Counted from the stretch's first letter, positions 52,594-62,365 are shown. The stretch is 64,000 nt of DNA from Lysobacterales bacterium (GCA_002722315.1 PBLG01000017.1:1-64000), one strand, 5' to 3'. Notes: generated by a model not told the origin, from the sequence alone. Translations and numbers: made by a program.

Positions 52594-53889
52594 TCACTCC
52601 AGCACCCGCGCCAACGCGCCCAGTTCCGGCGCCATCGGCTCGGCGTGACTGGGGCGTTTCAGAAGTTCTTCCAGCGCCGGTGGCAGGGCGATCTCCCGGC
52701 CGATGATGGGCTCGATCACGGTCTCGAACTTGGCCGGGTGAGCGGTGGCCGCGACCAGCGCGGGCTGGCGGTGTCCGTCGGCCCGCAGCCTCGAGAGCAA
52801 TTCCAGCGCGCAGGCGGTATGCGGGCACACGATCCGGCCGTGCATTTCGTATTCCCGGCGGATGCACGACTTGATGGCCTCGTCGTCGATGCTCTCGGCA
52901 TGAATGCCGACATCGCGCGGGTTGGTGTCGCGGTAGAACCAGGCCAGGCGCTCGAAGTTGCTGGGATCGCCCACGTCCATCGCGTTGGCCAGCGTCCGGA
53001 GCCCGGCGCGGCCGCGGTAGTCGGCGCCGGCGAAATATTCGGGCAGCGTGCGGTTCGCGTTCGTCGCCAGGTAGACGCGGCGGATCGGAAATCCCATGTC
53101 GCGCGCAAGGATGCAGGCCAGCGCGTTGCCCAGGTTGCCGGTGGGCACGATCACGTCCAGCGGCTCAGGACTGCGAAGGCGAACCGCGGCCAGCGCGTAG
53201 TAGCTGATCTGCGGCAGCAGGCGGCCGATCGAGATGCTGTTGGCCGAGGTCAGGCCGTGGCGCTCGACCATTTTCGGATCGCCCAGCGCCTGCTTGGCCA
53301 GCCGCTGGCAGTCGTCGAAGCTGCCCTCGACCCGGAAAGCGTGCACGTTGTCGCCGAACGCGCCGAGCTGGTGCGCCTGGCGACCGGACACGCGCCCTTC
53401 GGGATACAGGATGACCACGCGAAACCCGGGCTGGCCGTGAAAGGCGGCGGCCACGGCGGCCCCGGTGTCGCCGGAAGTCGCGACCAGGACGGTGCTCGGC
53501 GGCGATGATTCCGAGCGTAGTGCGCCCAGACTGCGCGCCAGAAAGCGGGCGGCGAAGTCCTTGAACGCCGCGGTGGGGCCGTGGAACAACTCCATCATCC
53601 AGGCCGGGGCGTCCCGCTCGGTCGTTTCCAGCGGTTCGATGGGCAGCGGCAGGTTCAGGGCCTCGCGGCAGATCGCGTCGAGCCGGCCGGCCAGCATCGA
53701 GCCGTCGAAGAACGGCGCCAGCACCTGCGTGGCGCATTCGGGCAGGCTGATCCCGGTGCGCAGCGCGCCGGCGTCGAAGCGGGGCAGGGCGGCGGGAACA
53801 TACAGTCCGCCGTCCGGCGCCAGGCCGGCCTCGAGCGCTTCGGTAACGCCGGTTTCCAGCTTCGGGTTACGTGTGCTGGTGAATTTCAT
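52594..53889 (-). CDS. thrC: Threonine synthase
   Basis: Converts O-phosphohomoserine to threonine with PLP. 431 aa. The PLP-binding Lys is in FHGPTAAFKDFAARFLARSL; VATSGDTGAAVAAAFHG and VPTGNLGNALACILARDMG are the phosphate-cup and PLP blocks. The N-terminal text MKFTSTRNPKLETGVTEALEAGLAPDGGLYVP is typical. It overlaps nothing; thrB ends one base before its start. thrA would be expected elsewhere. Confidence 0.97.
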   Translation of the reverse strand: MKFTSTRNPKLETGVTEALEAGLAPDGGLYVPAALPRFDAGALRTGISLPECATQVLAPFFDGSMLAGRLDAICREALNLPLPIEPLETTERDAPAWMMELFHGPTAAFKDFAARFLARSLGALRSESSPPSTVLVATSGDTGAAVAAAFHGQPGFRVVILYPEGRVSGRQAHQLGAFGDNVHAFRVEGSFDDCQRLAKQALGDPKMVERHGLTSANSISIGRLLPQISYYALAAVRLRSPEPLDVIVPTGNLGNALACILARDMGFPIRRVYLATNANRTLPEYFAGADYRGRAGLRTLANAMDVGDPSNFERLAWFYRDTNPRDVGIHAESIDDEAIKSCIRREYEMHGRIVCPHTACALELLSRLRADGHRQPALVAATAHPAKFETVIEPIIGREIALPPALEELLKRPSHAEPMAPELGALARVLE

Positions 53890-54822
53890 TCAGCCGATCT
53901 CCACGATGCGTGCGCCGGGAGCGGCGACCGGCGAGACGAAGGCTTCGGCGACAAGGCCCGCGTCGGCGAACGCTTCGATCATCGCCCGTCCGGCCGATTC
54001 GGCAGCGGCCTGGTCGACGAACCAGCCGAATACGGTCGGACCCGCGCCCGAGATCGACGCGCCCAGCGCGCCGTGCTCCAGCGCGGCCCGCTTGACCTCG
54101 GCAAACCCGGGGATCAGCGCGGCGCGCCGCGGTTCGACCATCACGTCGGCCAATCCCGAGCGGATGAGTTCGATATCGGACTGGTGGCAGCCGGCGAGGA
54201 CCTGGGCCAGGTTGGACGACTGGGCGACCACGGTCGCCAGGTCGAAAGGCTCGGCCAGGCACTGGCGGGCGTCGCGGGTATTGACCTGGTAGTCGGGATG
54301 CACGGCCACCGCTGTCAGGCCCTCCGGCACGGGGATTGGCACCAGGCGATCGGCGGTGGCCAGCACCAGGCCGCCAAGGAGCTGGCAGCCGACGTTGTCG
54401 CCGTGCGCGGCGCCGCTGGCGACGGCTTCGCCGGCAAGCGCGAACGGGTAGAGCTGCTCGGGCGTCAGATCGAGTTCAAGCAGCGCGGAGGCGGCCACCA
54501 CCGCCGCGACGGCCGAAGCCGCCGATCCGCCCAGGCCCGACGCCAGCGGTATGCCCTTTTCGATCGTCAGTTCGATGCCGACATCGATCCGGTGTGCTTC
54601 GAGCAGGGCCATGACCGCGCGCGACGCGGTATTGGATCCGGCATCCAGCGGCAACGCATGGCGGCTGCCGCTGATCGAGGCGATGCGAACGGCGGGCGCC
54701 GAAATTCGCGATGCGGTGACCCGATCGGCCGGCGCACTCAGCGCGTGCCCCAGCAGGTCGAAGCCGACCGCCGCATTTCCGACGCTGGCCGGCGCCGTCG
54801 CCGTTGCGAACGTTACGCTCAT
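53890..54822 (-). CDS. thrB: Homoserine kinase
   Basis: Phosphorylates homoserine for ThrC. 310 aa, GHMP family. The ATP-binding motif is PLASGLGGSAASAVAAV (GLGSSAA-type with Gly in place of Ser), and SIGSAGPT-like ASISGAGPTVFGWF is the third motif. The N-terminal FATATAPASVGNAAVGFDLLG is characteristic. The stop is adjacent to the thrC start, so the two are one operon. Upstream is a 632-bp gap. Confidence 0.97.
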   Translation of the reverse strand: MSVTFATATAPASVGNAAVGFDLLGHALSAPADRVTASRISAPAVRIASISGSRHALPLDAGSNTASRAVMALLEAHRIDVGIELTIEKGIPLASGLGGSAASAVAAVVAASALLELDLTPEQLYPFALAGEAVASGAAHGDNVGCQLLGGLVLATADRLVPIPVPEGLTAVAVHPDYQVNTRDARQCLAEPFDLATVVAQSSNLAQVLAGCHQSDIELIRSGLADVMVEPRRAALIPGFAEVKRAALEHGALGASISGAGPTVFGWFVDQAAAESAGRAMIEAFADAGLVAEAFVSPVAAPGARIVEIG

Positions 54823-55454
54823 TCAATCGATCCCGGTGTCACTGATGATCTCATTGGTAGATCCAAGTCATTGATTAGGCTGACCGCATTGCGTGAGGGC
54901 GGTCATGTGAATCAGGCGAATATTCAAATTGTGTTAATATACTCTGACAAGTTCAAAGCAAAGGGCTGGATATATTCCGGAACCCGGCTGCGACTGATTT
55001 GCAGTCACTGATGAAAAAAATTCGTGGTGAACGGGGAATCATCACGATCGAACGACCTGCAGAGCCATTACAAGAATGATATCGCGCTCCGATTGATCGC
55101 AGGTTGCTGATCGTGTAGATAAACCGAGTTCGGGCTGGCTTCGACCGGCCTGCAATACGATCGTTGTTCGACTGCGCTTTTCGATTGCGCTTCATGATCG
55201 TGATTGTTTTCTCGTTTTACAGTCGTTCGATTCCTTGATCGGAGTTATGGGATTCGTACGACCTTGTCATCGCGGTGGAGCACTATGACTTTCCCGAACC
55301 TTCTCCTGCCGATCGGGATCGGCCGGTACGGGAGAGCGATAGTTTCCGTTCCTCATCAGCGGCGTTCTGGAAATGTTCGAGGCAGGATTCCTCGAACCGA
55401 TTGCCCTGCTTTGTTTTCCCATTCATTTCTCCATAAAAAGGTGGAAGCGAAGAC
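54823..55454. other. Long AT-richer gap between thrB and the TonB receptor
   Basis: 632 bp without a supported gene; it is visibly less GC-rich than the genes around it. It contains a small dyad (GACTG-N5-CAGTC) near 54992 and stretches such as TTAATATAC that could be promoter elements for either divergent gene. Open frames in it are short and do not resemble proteins. It must contain the thrB and receptor promoters. Confidence 0.5.
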
Positions 55455-57938
55455 ATGATGAGCAGAAACAAGTTATCCCAGGCGATTTTCTGGGGCCTGG
55501 CGGCCAGCGCAACCACGTTGCAGGCGCAGGACGAGCAGACCAACCAGGACGAGCGTTCTACCGAAGTCGATCGAATCGTCGTGACCGCGACCAAGACCGA
55601 AGAGGTTGATCTGCAGGCGGCGCCGGTGACGGTTCAGGCACTGAGCGCGGAAGAACTGAGCCAGCAGAACATCGGCAACTTCGACGATCTTCGCAACAAT
55701 GTCCCCAGCCTGAACGCCGCAAGCCGCGGCCCGGGCCAGCAGACCATCTTCATTCGCGGCATGGCCGTGCAGCCGATCACCGTCCTCCTTTCCGGCGCAC
55801 AGGGCACGCAGCCCAACGTGGCGCTTTACCTCGACGAGCAGCCGGTCACCGCACCGGGGCGCAACATGGATGTCTACGCCACCGACCTGGAGCGCATCGA
55901 GGTGCTGCCCGGACCGCAGGGCACGCTTTTCGGCGCCAGCTCCCAGGCCGGTACGATTCGCTACATCACCAACAAGCCGCAGCTGTTCGAGTTCAATGCC
56001 GGCTTCTCCGCCGAGGCGTCGTTCACCAAGGACGGTGAAATGAACAGTTCGGGCGAAGGCTTTCTCAACATTCCGATCGGCGACAAGACCGCGGCCCGCC
56101 TGACGTTCTACAACGTCAACTATGGCGGCTACATCGACAACGTGCGCGGTACGTTCACGACGGATCCGGAAATCAACCCGGAATCTGCTATCGACCTCGG
56201 TCCGGACGCGACCTACGAGTCCGTCGACAATAACGAATTGGTCGAAGACAATTTCAACGACAGCTACTACAAGGGCGTGCGTGCGGGCGTCTATCACGAG
56301 TTCAACCGCGACTGGAACGTGCTCGTGCAGAACACCTACCAGGAGCTCGGCGCCGACGGCGTGTTCGATTATGATCCGGAAATCGGCGACCTGAAGGTCT
56401 CGCGTTTCTTCCCGGACGAACTGGAAGACAAGTTCAACCAGACGTCGTGGACCGTCGAAGGCCGCGCCGGAATGCTCGACCTGATCTATACCGGCGGCTA
56501 TCTTTACCGCGAGGTCGAGCAGTCGGTCGATTACACCGGTTACAACAACGCCGGTGCATTCATCGCCTATTACACCTGCACCTACGACAACCCGGCCTAT
56601 ATCGTCAACTACGATATCGATCCTCGATTCATCACCGAGAATCGCCAGTGCCTGGATCCGACCAAGGGCGTCAGGATCAAGCAGGACCACACGCGCAACA
56701 CCCACGAGTTCAGGCTCTCCACGCCGGCCGAAAACCGCTGGCGCTTCGTCGGTGGCGTGTTCTACGACAACTACGAACTCGAGACCCAGGACGACTTCTT
56801 CTACCTGGCAACGCCCGATCTCGGATTCGCGCCGAATGCGCCGATGGCGGATGCCTTCCAGGTGAATCCGGAAACGCGTCCGCCGGGTGTCGCGTTCTTC
56901 AACGACATCTTCCGCAGTGAAGAGACGATCGCGGCGTTTGGTGAGTTCGGCTACTACCTCATTCCGAATGTGTTGCGTGCATCGATCGGCGCTCGCGTCT
57001 ACGAAATCGAGTCGGACTTCAAGGGTTCCTCGAATTTCGCCGACGGCATTTTCCAGGGTTCGGTCAATACCGATCGCGGACGTGACTACGACGTCTCCGG
57101 CGGTCATCGTCCGGAACCGCTGAGCCTCGAGGACGTGATCACCCGATTCAACGTGTCCTACACGCCCAACGAATCGATCATGCTTTACTTCACCCGTTCG
57201 GAAGGCTTCCGTCCGCCGGGCTGGAACCGCGGCGGCGGCATTCCGTCGGCCAACCCGGAATTCCCGACCGTCAGCGCGACCTATGATACCGATGACGTGG
57301 TTAACTGGGAACTGGGCTGGAAGAGCCTGTTCTTCGGCAATTCGCTTCGCATCAACGGTAGCGCCTACTTTGTCGAGTGGACCGATATGCAGGTTTCGCG
57401 CTTCGACCCCCAGAACGTCTCCATCCTGACGTTCATCGAGAACTCGGCCGATTCCGAAATCTTCGGTATAGAGACCGACTTCACCTGGCGCGCAACGCCG
57501 AACTTCACGCTGTCGGGTGCAATCTCGTATAACGACACGGAGTTGACGTCGGTCGACGCCCAGGTGATCGAGCTTGCCCCGGTGGGCAGCCAGCTGCCGC
57601 TGGTGCCGGAGCTCCAGGGCCATCTGCGCGGTCGTTACGAGAAGTCGCTCAACGTCGACTGGGCCGATTCGGGCTACGTGCAGCTTTCAGGCACGTTCGT
57701 CCAGCACTCGTTCAGCTCGCTGGTGGCCGAAGAACGTCGCCGCCAGGCCGGCTACGGCATTCTGGATGCCCGCGCGGGCATTTCGAAGGACAGCTGGACG
57801 GTCGAAGCCTTTGTCGAAAACCTGACCGACAAGCGGGCCGAGTTGTTCAAGAACAACCAGGACGACATCCTGCGGATCACCACCAACCGTCCGTTGACGG
57901 CCGGTATCCGCGTGTCCTACCGCTTCCTGCCTTACTGA
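55455..57938 (+). CDS. TonB-dependent outer-membrane receptor
   Basis: 827 aa. Signal peptide ends near TTLQAQ. A TonB-box-like DRIVVTATK precedes the plug domain (VTVQALSAEELSQQNIGNFDDLRNNVPSL, RIEVLPGPQGTLFGASSQAGTIRYIT). The long barrel ends with FLPY, the aromatic C-terminal signal. It takes up a large or scarce substrate across the outer membrane by TonB energy. No metabolic gene next to it names the ligand; the following sulfotransferase is separated by a terminator. Confidence 0.94.
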   Translation: MMSRNKLSQAIFWGLAASATTLQAQDEQTNQDERSTEVDRIVVTATKTEEVDLQAAPVTVQALSAEELSQQNIGNFDDLRNNVPSLNAASRGPGQQTIFIRGMAVQPITVLLSGAQGTQPNVALYLDEQPVTAPGRNMDVYATDLERIEVLPGPQGTLFGASSQAGTIRYITNKPQLFEFNAGFSAEASFTKDGEMNSSGEGFLNIPIGDKTAARLTFYNVNYGGYIDNVRGTFTTDPEINPESAIDLGPDATYESVDNNELVEDNFNDSYYKGVRAGVYHEFNRDWNVLVQNTYQELGADGVFDYDPEIGDLKVSRFFPDELEDKFNQTSWTVEGRAGMLDLIYTGGYLYREVEQSVDYTGYNNAGAFIAYYTCTYDNPAYIVNYDIDPRFITENRQCLDPTKGVRIKQDHTRNTHEFRLSTPAENRWRFVGGVFYDNYELETQDDFFYLATPDLGFAPNAPMADAFQVNPETRPPGVAFFNDIFRSEETIAAFGEFGYYLIPNVLRASIGARVYEIESDFKGSSNFADGIFQGSVNTDRGRDYDVSGGHRPEPLSLEDVITRFNVSYTPNESIMLYFTRSEGFRPPGWNRGGGIPSANPEFPTVSATYDTDDVVNWELGWKSLFFGNSLRINGSAYFVEWTDMQVSRFDPQNVSILTFIENSADSEIFGIETDFTWRATPNFTLSGAISYNDTELTSVDAQVIELAPVGSQLPLVPELQGHLRGRYEKSLNVDWADSGYVQLSGTFVQHSFSSLVAEERRRQAGYGILDARAGISKDSWTVEAFVENLTDKRAELFKNNQDDILRITTNRPLTAGIRVSYRFLPY

Positions 57939-57984
57939 GGATGCGGGCGGGCGGCGCATGCCGTCGCCCGTTGCCCTATGCACG

Positions 57985-58017
57985 ACGGCAGCTCCCCCCG
58001 GGGGCTGCCGTTTTTTT
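57985..58017 (+). terminator. Rho-independent terminator after the TonB receptor
   Basis: ACGGCAGC pairs with GCTGCCGT (58004-58011), extended by further C-G pairs, and runs into seven T residues. It lies about 46 bp after the receptor stop. Confidence 0.9.
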
Positions 58018-58060
58018 ATCCGGCGGCAATGCGGCCGGGCAGTCACGGTAAACTTCAACC

Positions 58061-60082
58061 ATGTCCAATCAACAATCCACGGCACAGGGAACGGTCGATC
58101 CCGCCGATCCCGTCAAGCAGGCCGAACAGTTGCTCAAGCAAAAGCAGGTGCCGCAGGCGACATCCCTGCTTGAAACCGCGCTCGGCAGTGATCCGGAAAA
58201 CGCCCAGGCTCTCTACCTGCTTGCGGTGTGTTACCGGGTGCAGGGTCGATTCGACGATGCCCTGACAACACTGGAGCATCTGCGAACGTTATCGCCGGAT
58301 TACGCGCGCGCGTGGCAGGAGATCGGCCACAACCATCGCGATCTCGGCCGCTTCGATGCCGCGATCGACGCGTACGAGCATGCCGTGGAACTGAATCCCG
58401 GGCTTGTCGCCAGCTGGCGGTTTCTCGCCGATGCACACGGCAAGGCCGGCTCGGCCGAGCGCGCGAAGCTGGCCGAGGCCAACTTCAAGCGTCTCAGCGG
58501 GCTGCCGCCGGAACTGGTGGCGGTCACATCGATGATGCACGAGGGCAAGCTGTACAAGGCCGAGAGGATCGTCAGGCATTTCCTGCAGCAGACGCCGCAT
58601 CATCTCGAGGCGATGCGGCTGCTGGCCCAGATCGGCAGCCGGCTGAACATTCACGACGACGCCGAGTTCCTGCTCGAGAGCGCGCTGGAGATGGAGCCGG
58701 ATTTCGATCTCGCGCGCATGGATTACGTCAAGGTGCTACACCAGCGCCAGAAATTCGAGCGCGCGTTCGCCGAGGCGCGCAAGCTGCGCGAGCGGATGCC
58801 CGGCAACCCGGCCGCCGAGCTTGCCTACGCCAACCAGTGCTCGGCCGTGGGCAGGTATGACGAGGCGCTGGCGGTGCTTGACCGGCTCGTCGACAGCATC
58901 GACAACCCGGCCAACGTGCAGATGCTCAGGGGCCATGCGCTCAAGACCATCGGCCGGCACGACGAAGCGGTCGATGCTTACCGGGCCGCCTACCTGGATC
59001 GACCCTCGCTGGGCGATGCGTGGTGGTCCCTGGCCAATATGAAGACCTTCGAATTCAGCGACGAAGAGCTGGCGCGGATGCAAGCCCAGGTGGATTCGCC
59101 GGGGCTGGGTCGCGTCGACGAGTATCACCTGTGCTTCGCGTTGGGCAAGGCATTTGAGGACCGCAAGGAGTATGAGCGGGCGTTCGAATTCTACGCCCGG
59201 GGCAACCGCCTCAAGAAGGACGAATTGAAATACAGCGCCGACCGCATGCAGGCCGATTTCGACCGCCAAAAGGCGTTCTTCACGCCCGAGCGCGTGCAGG
59301 CGTTTTCGGGGCGGGGCATCGATGCGCCTGATCCGATCTTCATCGTCGGCCTGCCGCGGGCGGGCTCGACGCTGGTCGAGCAGATCCTGGCCTCGCACAG
59401 CCAGGTCGACGGCACCCTCGAACTGCCCAATATCCTGGCCACTGCGCACCGGCTCAACGGCCGGCTGGAACGCGGGCAGGAACCCCGTTATCCGGCGGTG
59501 CTGGCCGACCTGGCGCCCGAGAAGTTCGCCGAGATGGGCCAGACCTACCTCGACGAGACGCGCATCCACCGCCAGGACGCGCCGTATTTCACCGACAAGA
59601 TGCCCAACAATTTCAGGCACATCGGGCTGATCCTGTCGATCATGCCCAACGCGCGCATCATCGACGCTCGGCGCGCGCCGATGTCTTGCTGCTTTTCCGG
59701 CTACAAGCAGCTGTTCGCCGAAGGCCAGGAATTCACCTACAGTCTCCAGGACATCGGCCGCTACTACGCCGGCTATGTAGACCTGATGGCCCACTGGAAA
59801 AGCCTCTACCCGGATTCGATCCTTCAGGTCGACTACGAAAACGTGGTCGACGAACTCGAACCCCAGGTCCGCCGAATGCTGGATTTCCTCGGGCTCGATT
59901 TCGAACCGGCCTGCGTCGAGTTTCATCGGACGCAACGATCGGTCCGAACGGCCAGCTCCGAGCAGGTGCGCAAGCCCATCTACCGGACCGGGGTGGAGCA
60001 GTGGCGAAACTTCGAACCTTGGCTGGGCGACCTGGAACGTGCCCTGGCCGGCATCAATGAATCAAAACGAGAAGAAACCTGA
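58061..60082 (+). CDS. TPR-repeat sulfotransferase
   Basis: 673 aa. About 8 tetratricopeptide repeats fill the N-terminal 400 residues (NAQALYLLAVCYRVQGRFDDAL, AWQEIGHNHRDLGRFDAAI). The C-terminal domain has the PAPS 5'-phosphosulfate loop PIFIVGLPRAGSTLVEQIL and later RIIDARRAPMSCCFSGYKQLF, as in sulfotransferase family 1. It transfers sulfate from PAPS to an unknown acceptor; the TPR part may bind a protein substrate. Its stop overlaps the next start. Confidence 0.92.
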   Translation: MSNQQSTAQGTVDPADPVKQAEQLLKQKQVPQATSLLETALGSDPENAQALYLLAVCYRVQGRFDDALTTLEHLRTLSPDYARAWQEIGHNHRDLGRFDAAIDAYEHAVELNPGLVASWRFLADAHGKAGSAERAKLAEANFKRLSGLPPELVAVTSMMHEGKLYKAERIVRHFLQQTPHHLEAMRLLAQIGSRLNIHDDAEFLLESALEMEPDFDLARMDYVKVLHQRQKFERAFAEARKLRERMPGNPAAELAYANQCSAVGRYDEALAVLDRLVDSIDNPANVQMLRGHALKTIGRHDEAVDAYRAAYLDRPSLGDAWWSLANMKTFEFSDEELARMQAQVDSPGLGRVDEYHLCFALGKAFEDRKEYERAFEFYARGNRLKKDELKYSADRMQADFDRQKAFFTPERVQAFSGRGIDAPDPIFIVGLPRAGSTLVEQILASHSQVDGTLELPNILATAHRLNGRLERGQEPRYPAVLADLAPEKFAEMGQTYLDETRIHRQDAPYFTDKMPNNFRHIGLILSIMPNARIIDARRAPMSCCFSGYKQLFAEGQEFTYSLQDIGRYYAGYVDLMAHWKSLYPDSILQVDYENVVDELEPQVRRMLDFLGLDFEPACVEFHRTQRSVRTASSEQVRKPIYRTGVEQWRNFEPWLGDLERALAGINESKREET

Positions 60083-60855
60083 TGGAATCGAAAGCACATA
60101 TCGTCGAAAACTGGCTGCCGCGTTACACTGGAACGCCGCTGGAAGGATTCGGCAAGCATATCCTGCTGACCAATTTCGACAACTACGTCGAGAAGTTCGC
60201 CGACCGGATGGGCGTGGAGGTGCGCGGACGGGACAAGGCCATGCGCAACGCAACGGCCGAGGACATCACCATGATCAACTTCGGCATGGGTAGCGCCAAC
60301 GCCGCGACTATCATGGACCTGCTCAGCGCCGTTTCACCCAGGGCCTGCCTGTTTCTCGGCAAGTGCGGCGGGCTGAAGAAGAAGAACAAGCTCGGCGACC
60401 TGATCCTGCCGATCGCCGCGATTCGGGGCGAGGGCACGTCGAACGACTATTTCCCGCCCGAGATTCCGTCGCTGCCGGCCTTCACGCTGCAGCGCGCGGT
60501 GTCGTCGACCGCGCGCGACTACGAGATGGATTACTGGACCGGCACGGTCTACACCACCAACCGCCGCGTCTGGGAGCACGACAAGAGCTTCAAGAAGTAC
60601 CTCCGTCGTACCCGCTGCATGGGCATAGACATGGAGACCGCGACGATTTTCATCACGGGCTTCGCCAACCGCATTCCCACCGGGGCATTGCTGCTCGTGT
60701 CGGACCAGCCCATGGTGCCCGAAGGCGTCAAGACCGACGCCAGCGACCGGGTGATCACCGACAAGTTCGTCGACAAGCAGATCGACATCGGCATCGACTC
60801 GCTGCGCGAGATTCGCGACCAGGGGCGGTCGGTCCGCCACCTGCGCTTCGATTAG
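60082..60855 (+). CDS. AMP nucleosidase-like nucleoside phosphorylase family protein
   Basis: 257 aa, phosphorylase fold. NFGMGSANAATIMDLLSAV, LGKCGGLKKKNKLGDLILPIAAIRGEGTS and MGIDMETATIF are characteristic of bacterial AMP nucleosidases (the C-terminal catalytic part), which split AMP to adenine and ribose 5-phosphate. It is half the length of E. coli Amn, whose N-terminal regulatory domain is missing here; short forms are common. It overlaps the sulfotransferase gene by 1 bp (TGATG). Confidence 0.9.
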   Translation: MESKAHIVENWLPRYTGTPLEGFGKHILLTNFDNYVEKFADRMGVEVRGRDKAMRNATAEDITMINFGMGSANAATIMDLLSAVSPRACLFLGKCGGLKKKNKLGDLILPIAAIRGEGTSNDYFPPEIPSLPAFTLQRAVSSTARDYEMDYWTGTVYTTNRRVWEHDKSFKKYLRRTRCMGIDMETATIFITGFANRIPTGALLLVSDQPMVPEGVKTDASDRVITDKFVDKQIDIGIDSLREIRDQGRSVRHLRFD

Positions 60856-61119
60856 TGGTCCTTCAACCTGATAATTACGGATTCAGTTGGTCTGTCAGCG
60901 TTCAGGGCAAGGCGCGGCTTGCAGTGAATGGCCATAGCCCTTTACAAGGGCCGGAACGCTGCCCTGGACGCTGACAGGCCAACCCTCCGGGCGCTCCTGT
61001 GGCGCTACGCTGCGGCGTTCCCGCGCTTGTCAAGGGCGACGGCCATTGACTGCGCACGGCGCCTTGCCGCGAAGCGCCACAGGAACGCTGAACCGCAAGT
61101 ATCAGGCTGAAGGACCACT
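60854..61119. repeat. 266-bp palindromic element (nested inverted repeats)
   Basis: Outer ends AGTGGTCCTTCAACCTGATA (60854-60873) and its near-perfect inverse (61100-61119) differ by one base. A second nested pair, 60887-60909 and 60960-60982, is 23 bp with two mismatches. The right half also holds an inverted, diverged version of the left interior (GGCAAGGCGC, AATGGCC, GCCCTT). Its left end coincides with the last bases of the AMP nucleosidase stop. It has no gene and looks like a MITE or a large structured intergenic repeat. Confidence 0.8.
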
Positions 61120-61120
61120 G

Positions 61121-61262
61121 GGAAGCGCCCGAAAGCTACTGCGCGCGCGCCTGACGGCGTGCGGCGGTGCTCGGAATCCTCATGTACCTGAACGTACACT
61201 GCGGATCCTGCGCTCCGGCGCCCACCGCCAGCCGCGCGCTCGCTACGCTTTCGGACGCTTCC
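61121..61262. repeat. 142-bp palindromic element abutting the previous one
   Basis: GGAAGCGCCCGAAAGC at the left is mirrored by the inverse of GGAAGCGTCCGAAAGC at the right, and the arms continue to a centre TGTAC-N6-GTACA at 61181-61196. The arms differ by small indels and substitutions. It starts one base after the 266-bp element ends, so two different palindromic repeats are side by side. Confidence 0.8.
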
Positions 61263-61302
61263 TACGAATTACAGACGCTTACCGCCACTTTTCCCGCTGC
61301 CT

Positions 61303-61330
61303 AAAAAAGGCCCGGCGGTGTCGCCGGGCC
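61303..61330 (-). terminator. Rho-independent terminator after the first CsgG gene
   Basis: Minus-strand GGCCCGGCG pairs with CGCCGGGCC (9 bp, 4-nt loop) and is followed by six T residues (61303-61308 on the plus strand as A). It lies 28 bp after the CsgG stop. Confidence 0.92.
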
Positions 61331-61357
61331 TCGATCGCTCCCTTGCTTGGCTCCCGC

Positions 61358-62365
61358 TTACTGCACTTCGAGCGTGAACTGCGCCGAAACCCAGCCTTCG
61401 CGGCCCTGGTCGTCGCGGACGTTGACCCAGTCGCCGGCGCGCGCGATCACGTCGACGATCGCGCCGGAATTCAGCGAAAAGACGACGGGGTTCTCTGTGC
61501 TCGGACCCTGGCGGACGTTGAGCGAACTGGCGGTGATCACGACCTGCTCGTTGCTCGCGCCGCCGGCACCGGCGCCACCGCCACCGGCGGAAACGCGGTT
61601 GCCCATCGCGTCGTAACGCATCATTTCCGGCGGCGTCACCGAAATCACGTAGTCGACGGCCGCGCCTATGACCTGGCGAAGCGCCTTCTCGCGCGGCGTG
61701 TTCTCCCACGAAGACAGCGAGCCGCCGAGGCCGACCGAACCGGTGTATCCGGCCAGCGCGCCGCCCAGGTTGAAGTCCTTGGCTTCGCCCTCGACGCTGG
61801 TGGCGGCGAGGATTCGGCTGGTCCGGGCATCGACCACGCGCAGGTCTATCGCCATGTGGGCGCTGCGCGAACCGCCGGCAATCGCGCCGACCACGCGGCC
61901 GAGATTGCCGCCGCCCAGGCTGCCCGAAGTGCCGCCGGAATTGCCGTCGAACTCGGTCACGGCGGCCACCACGAGCAGTTCCGCGCCCTCGATTTCGCCA
62001 ATGGCGGCCGCGGTACTTTCGCGCACCCGGCCGCTGGCGCCCAGGTCCTGTTCGCCCAGCACGTCGTCCAGCGCCTGGCGCTCGAGCACGATGTAGCGCC
62101 CGGAATTGACCAGCGCGGTGGTCAGCATGTCGGCCATGCCGTCGCCGATCGAAGGGCTGTACCAGTTCTGCGAATCGGCGGTCTTGTTCTCGAACCGGGC
62201 CACGGCGATGCGCGCCCTGGGGCCGTTGTAGTGATCGGCCTGGGCGTCGGCGATGCTGCGGTCCGAGCCCTCGCGCACGTTGGTGGTGGTGCCGGTGCCG
62301 GCCGGGCAGCCGGCCAGCATCAGCAGCGCCAGCAACACGGCGGTCAGTTTGATCGTGAGTTTCAT
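61358..62365 (-). CDS. CsgG-family lipoprotein with C-terminal SH3 domain (copy A)
   Basis: 335 aa. Lipoprotein signal with lipobox LMLAGC. The CsgG-like domain has RIAVARFENKT, WYSPSIGDGMADMLTTALVNSGRYIVLER, GGSRSAHMAIDLRVVDARTSRI and EKALRQVIGAAVDYVI. A Gly-rich linker leads to a bacterial SH3 domain (SSLNVRQGPSTENPVVFSL). CsgG-like proteins make or support outer-membrane secretion; the curli genes themselves are absent. It is a near twin of the gene just upstream. Confidence 0.88.
   Translation of the reverse strand: MKLTIKLTAVLLALLMLAGCPAGTGTTTNVREGSDRSIADAQADHYNGPRARIAVARFENKTADSQNWYSPSIGDGMADMLTTALVNSGRYIVLERQALDDVLGEQDLGASGRVRESTAAAIGEIEGAELLVVAAVTEFDGNSGGTSGSLGGGNLGRVVGAIAGGSRSAHMAIDLRVVDARTSRILAATSVEGEAKDFNLGGALAGYTGSVGLGGSLSSWENTPREKALRQVIGAAVDYVISVTPPEMMRYDAMGNRVSAGGGGAGAGGASNEQVVITASSLNVRQGPSTENPVVFSLNSGAIVDVIARAGDWVNVRDDQGREGWVSAQFTLEVQ

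Noticed and set aside
55473-57623. 716-aa minus-strand frame opposite the TonB receptor
   Set aside because: Antisense shadow of the receptor; no domain.
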